Program-made: the position numbers and the translations under genes
Part shown: positions 60,606 through 64,000 of the stretch, in pieces
How the letters are laid out: every line of letters starts with the position of its first letter
Position numbering within the stretch: position 1 is the stretch's first letter
Assembly (NCBI RefSeq): GCF_021044775.1
Contig: NZ_JAJNOQ010000003.1
Coordinates: 186,001-250,000, forward strand
DNA: 64,000 nucleotides
Source: Paraeggerthella hominis
GTDB lineage: Bacteria > Actinomycetota > Coriobacteriia > Coriobacteriales > Eggerthellaceae
Direction of reading: 5' to 3'
Notes under the pieces: model-generated
What the model was told of the DNA's origin: nothing
Database searches by the model: none
The model's input: only the letters and a program-made list of their open reading frames with translations

Positions 60606-60664
60606 GGTAACACGGAATAGAAATTCGTAACATCATATTAATACTAAATCGGAATTCGTAACAC
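60606..60664. promoter_or_regulatory. Tandem GTAACA operators between the binding-protein gene and feoAB
   Basis: GTAACAC (60607-60613) and GTAACAT (60627-60633) are 20 bp apart. Read in inverse orientation, this 28-bp element matches the one at 56532-56560 at about 22-23 positions. A further GGAATTCGTAACAC copy lies at 60651-60664 with a weak partner (TTAATA, 60638). The sites surround the -10 of the minus-strand lipoprotein gene and are about 170 nt from feoAB. Confidence 0.7.
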
Positions 60665-60833
60665 CAAGAAGAGCGAGCGGTTGCGGGCGTTGCGCTGCTC
60701 ATGCGTGCTCGACGTTTGCCTCGGGCAACTTTCTGTGCCCCAAGGCGCCCGTTTCGCGGTACCATGGTTGCGAGCAAAAGACGAGAGACGGCGGCTCGGC
60801 GGGGGATTCGCCGCAGCCGCGCAAGGAGACGCA

Positions 60834-63422
60834 TTGGGCACCCTGAACAACCTGCCCATTGGGAAGGCCGCCACGGTGGTGGGGGTTGGCGGCGAAGGAT
60901 CGCTTCGCCAGCACTTCCTGGACATGGGCATTATTCCGCAAGTCGACATCGCCATGGTGAAGCATGCTCCCATGGGCGATCCCGTGGAGGTGCGCGTCCA
61001 CGGCTACGAGCTGACGCTGCGTTTGGACGATGCGCAGAAGATCGAGATCGACGATGTGCGCGAAGCCAGCGAACCTCGCCGGGAGCCGCTTGCGCGGCGC
61101 CCCTTGCCTCACCCGGGTTTGGGCGAGGGCGGGAAGTTCCACGACAAGGCCGCCGAAAGCCCGCTGCCCGAAGGAACGCCGCTCACCTTCGCTCTCGTGG
61201 GAAACCAAAACTGCGGCAAAACAACCCTGTTCAATCAGCTGACCGGCGCGAACCAGCACGTGGGCAACTTCCCTGGGGTGACGGTCGACCGCAAGGACGG
61301 CGTGGTCAAGGGGCATCCCGAGGCGTTGGTAACGGATCTTCCGGGCATCTACTCGATGTCGCCCCACTCGAGCGAAGAGGTGGTTACCAGGCGGTTTTTG
61401 CTGGAGGATCGTCCGCGCGGCATCATCAACATCGTGGACGCCACCAATATCGAGCGCAACCTGTACCTGACCATGCAGCTGCTCGAGCTGGACATACCCA
61501 TGGTGCTGGCCCTTAACATGATGGACGAGATGGAGGGCAACGGCGGCACTGTCCTGGTGAACGAGATGGAAGAGCTGCTGGGCATTCCAGTGGTTCCCAT
61601 TTCGGCGTCCAAGAACGCGGGCATCGAGGAGCTGGTGGAGCACGCGCTGCATGTGGCGCGTTTCCAGGAGCCGCCTGTTCGCCAGGACTTCTGCGCGGCT
61701 GACGAGCATGGCGGCGCCGTGCACCGCTGCCTGCACGGCATCATGGCGCTGATCGACGACCATGCCGAGCGCGCGGGCATTCCGCCGCGGTTCGCCGCCA
61801 GCAAGCTGGCGGAGGGCGACGCGCTTGTTTTGGAGAAGCTGCATTTGGATCAAAACGAGAAGGACATGCTCGACCACATCGTGGCCCAAATGGAGGCTGA
61901 ACGCGGTCTCGACCGCGCGGCGGCTATCGCCGACATGCGTTTTTGCTTCATCGGGCGCGTGTGCGAAGACACGGTGGTCAGGCCGCACGAGAGCCGCGAG
62001 CATGCGCGCAGCATGCTTGTCGATCGCGTGCTGACCGGCACCTATACGGCCATACCCGCCTTCGCGGCCATCATGGCGCTTGTGTTCTGGCTTACGTTCG
62101 ACGTGGTGGGCGCCTGGCTTTCGGAGGTTCTGGACGCCGGCATCGGGTGGCTTACCGACGTGACCGCCGCCGCGCTGACTGCCGCCCAGGTGAACGAGGG
62201 GCTGCGATCGCTTGTCATCGACGGCGTGTTCAACGGGGTGGGAAGCGTGCTCAGCTTCCTGCCGATTATCGTCACGCTGTTCTTCTTCCTGTCGCTTCTT
62301 GAAGATTCCGGCTACATGGCGCGCGTGGCGTTCGTCATGGACAAGCTGTTGCGCAAGATAGGCCTGTCGGGGCGCAGCATCGTGCCCATGCTGATCGGAT
62401 TCGGGTGCACGGTTCCGGCCGTGATGGCGTCGCGCACGCTGCCGTCCGAACGGGATCGCAAGATGACCATCCTGCTCACTCCGTATATGAGCTGTTCGGC
62501 TAAGCTGCCCATTTACGCGTTCTTCACGGCGGCGTTCTTCCCGACGAGCGGGGCCTTGGTGATGGTGGGCCTGTATTTCGGCGGCATTGCGGTGGGCGTG
62601 CTGGTGGCGCTGGCGTTGCGCCGCACGTTGTTCTCGGGCGAGGCCGTGCCGTTCGTCATGGAGCTGCCGAACTACCGCATGCCCAGCGCGCGCAGCGTCG
62701 GTCAGCTGCTGTGGGAGAAGGCGAAGGATTTCCTGGAGCGCGCCTTCACGGTCATTTTCGTGGCGACCATCGTCATCTGGTTCTTGCAGACGTTCGACTT
62801 CGGCTTGAACATGGTGGCGAGCTCCGAGGACAGCATGCTGGCCGTGGTGGCCGGCTGGATCGCCCCGGTGTTCGCGCCGCTCGGATTCGGGGATTGGCGG
62901 ATTTCGACGGCGCTCGTCACCGGCTTCATGGCCAAGGAAAGCGTCGTGTCCACGCTGTCCATCCTGTTCGGCAACACGGCGAGCCTGGTTGCCGTCATGA
63001 GCTCCGTGGCCGCGTTGGCTTTGCTGGTGTTCTGCCTGCTGTACACGCCGTGCGTGGCGGCGGTGGCGGCGGTGAAGCGCGAACTGGGCGGGAAGTGGGC
63101 GCTCGGCGTGGTGTTCGGCCAGTTGGCGGTGGCGTGGGTTGCCGCGTTCGTCGTGCACGGCGTGGGAACGCTTGCGGTGGACGCCGGAGAGAACGCGTGG
63201 ACGCTGGCGGTGGGCGCGCTGGTGGCGGTGCTCGTCGTGCTGGCTTTGGCGCGCATGCGCTCGCGCCGCGCGAAGGGAAGCGGATGCGGGTTGTCGTGCG
63301 ATGGCTGCGAAGGCTGCGCGCAGGTGCCGGTGCCGCGCGCGGCTGACGGGGACGGCGGGTCGTTCGGATCCGAGCCTGCGCGCGCCGATGCGCAGCGTGA
63401 CGATCGGGCGCGAAGGCGCTAG
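60834..63422 (+). CDS. feoB: Fused FeoA-FeoB ferrous iron transporter
   Basis: The 862-aa protein imports Fe2+. Residues 1-80 form a FeoA (SH3-like) domain (NNLPIGKAATVVGVGG ... FLDMGIIPQVDI). The FeoB G domain follows with G1 GNQNCGKTT (about 123), G2 PGVTVDRKDG, G3 DLPGIYSM, G4 NMMD and G5 SASKNAG. The membrane part has the Gate signature GCTVPAVMASRTL and LLTPYMSCSAKLPIY (about 545). The C-terminus carries a Cys-rich tail CGLSCDGCEGC, perhaps replacing FeoC. Start TTG 60834 is set by AAGGAG and the FeoA homology. An operator region shared with the lipoprotein gene lies upstream. Confidence 0.93.
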   Translation: MGTLNNLPIGKAATVVGVGGEGSLRQHFLDMGIIPQVDIAMVKHAPMGDPVEVRVHGYELTLRLDDAQKIEIDDVREASEPRREPLARRPLPHPGLGEGGKFHDKAAESPLPEGTPLTFALVGNQNCGKTTLFNQLTGANQHVGNFPGVTVDRKDGVVKGHPEALVTDLPGIYSMSPHSSEEVVTRRFLLEDRPRGIINIVDATNIERNLYLTMQLLELDIPMVLALNMMDEMEGNGGTVLVNEMEELLGIPVVPISASKNAGIEELVEHALHVARFQEPPVRQDFCAADEHGGAVHRCLHGIMALIDDHAERAGIPPRFAASKLAEGDALVLEKLHLDQNEKDMLDHIVAQMEAERGLDRAAAIADMRFCFIGRVCEDTVVRPHESREHARSMLVDRVLTGTYTAIPAFAAIMALVFWLTFDVVGAWLSEVLDAGIGWLTDVTAAALTAAQVNEGLRSLVIDGVFNGVGSVLSFLPIIVTLFFFLSLLEDSGYMARVAFVMDKLLRKIGLSGRSIVPMLIGFGCTVPAVMASRTLPSERDRKMTILLTPYMSCSAKLPIYAFFTAAFFPTSGALVMVGLYFGGIAVGVLVALALRRTLFSGEAVPFVMELPNYRMPSARSVGQLLWEKAKDFLERAFTVIFVATIVIWFLQTFDFGLNMVASSEDSMLAVVAGWIAPVFAPLGFGDWRISTALVTGFMAKESVVSTLSILFGNTASLVAVMSSVAALALLVFCLLYTPCVAAVAAVKRELGGKWALGVVFGQLAVAWVAAFVVHGVGTLAVDAGENAWTLAVGALVAVLVVLALARMRSRRAKGSGCGLSCDGCEGCAQVPVPRAADGDGGSFGSEPARADAQRDDRARRR

Positions 63423-63540
63423 AGCTTCAACGAAGGTGAAACGGGCGGCATCGAGGCTGCCCGCCGCCCTGCCGCGTCGAGCCGTTCGCGCGGGCGGCCA
63501 TGCGAACGCGTGCTTGGGAATACGGGAGGATTGACTGCTG

Positions 63541-64000
63541 ATGGTCGAGATGGACGGTGCGGCGTTGGGCTGCATTCTCGTGGTGGAGGACGACCCCGAC
63601 ATCAACGCGCTGCTGGGCACCGTCATGACGCGGGCCGGCTATCGCGCGGTGCATGCGTATTCGGGCACCGAGGCGCGGCTTCATCTGGAGCGCGAAGCGT
63701 TCGACCTGGTTTTGCTGGACATGATGCTGCCGGGCATGGACGGCCCGGAGCTGATCGCGTTCATGCGCGCCGACCGGAGGCTGAAGACGCCCGTCATCGT
63801 AGTGTCGGCAAAGGCGGGGCTGTCCGACAAGGTGGACATGCTGGCCCAGGGCGCCGACGACTACCTGGTGAAGCCGTTTCAGCCCGAAGAACTGGTCGCG
63901 CGCGTGCAGGCCGTGCTGCGGCGCGCGGGCGCCGCGTTGCCAGCAGAGCGCGAGGAGTCGTACTCGTTCAAGAACCTGCGCCTCGATGCGGCTACGCGCC
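63541..64000 (+). CDS. OmpR/PhoB-type response regulator, 5' part
   Basis: The visible 153 codons give a receiver domain: acidic pair in VVEDDPD (about residues 15-21), phospho-acceptor Asp in LVLLDMMLPGMDGPE (about 60), Thr/Ser switch in VIVVSAKAG and Lys in DDYLVKPF (about 112). The sequence after it (NLRLDAATR) starts an OmpR-type winged-helix domain that runs off the window. Start ATG 63541 has GGGAGG 12-17 nt upstream; ATG 63550 is an alternative. A sensor kinase gene would be expected downstream. Confidence 0.9.
   Translation, partial: MVEMDGAALGCILVVEDDPDINALLGTVMTRAGYRAVHAYSGTEARLHLEREAFDLVLLDMMLPGMDGPELIAFMRADRRLKTPVIVVSAKAGLSDKVDMLAQGADDYLVKPFQPEELVARVQAVLRRAGAALPAEREESYSFKNLRLDAATR

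Overview
The window is a 64 kb chromosomal segment from a high-GC Gram-positive bacterium, most likely an Eggerthellaceae member (Coriobacteriia, the Eggerthella/Gordonibacter/Adlercreutzia group). This rests on base composition, the complete F-type ATP synthase operon, several energy-coupling-factor (ECF) transporters, Tat-exported proteins, a benzoyl-CoA/2-hydroxyglutaryl-CoA-type activase, and many promoters with an extended -10 (TGN-TATNAT) and a poor -35. The genus is not assigned. No rRNA, tRNA, CRISPR array or insertion sequence was recognised.

Layout. 1-4.2 kb: end of a secreted DUF4430/InlB-repeat protein and an ECF importer (T, double A, S), probably for a corrinoid. 4.3-10.5 kb: housekeeping genes (tsaC, lipase-glpK, rpiB, glyA, upp, dCMP deaminase). 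10.8-17.8 kb: ATP synthase operon (atpI-like, atpBEFHAGDC). 18-24.8 kb: dnaE, truA, a 65-aa protein and asnB. 25-34 kb: TetR regulator, two half-size ABC transporters, AraC regulator and an MptaB-type ECF importer. 34.3-40.1 kb: Crp/Fnr regulator and two exported proteins sharing a repeated, unassigned domain. 40.2-47.4 kb: sulfonate/thiamine-precursor-type ABC importer, a DUF1858-like small protein and a 1320-aa fused ATP-dependent activase/reductase. 47.4-50.7 kb: MacB/FtsX-type ABC exporter on the minus strand. 51-55.8 kb: rhomboid protease, a three-gene minus-strand operon (zinc-ribbon membrane protein, condensation-like acyltransferase, alpha/beta hydrolase) and queD. 56-63.4 kb: short DtxR-family regulator, FmdE-like protein with a FecCD-type ABC importer, its binding lipoprotein, and a FeoA-FeoB fusion. 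The window ends inside a response regulator gene.

Regulation. Sequences resembling the DtxR/IdeR box (TTAGG-TTAGSCTAA-CCTAA) lie upstream of the ABC pair, the MptaB ECF operon, the Crp/Fnr gene, the surface-protein pair, the MacB-type exporter and the dtxR gene itself. The regulator carries the iron-type Cys-Glu-His site. From 25 to 56 kb the window therefore looks like a metal (probably iron or haem) regulon with its own repressor. A second operator, built on GTGTTAC direct repeats 20 bp apart, occurs almost identically upstream of fmdE-fecCD and between the binding-protein gene and feoAB, so it defines a separate metal-uptake unit.

Most likely undescribed systems: (i) the TetR/ABC-ABC/AraC/ECF/surface-repeat acquisition island under DtxR-like control; (ii) the ABC importer linked to a giant double-activase/reductase; (iii) the zinc-ribbon/condensation/lipase operon; (iv) the FmdE-FecCD-FeoAB metal unit. 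All positions, motifs and repeats were read by eye from the sequence; family names come from motif recognition, not database searches.
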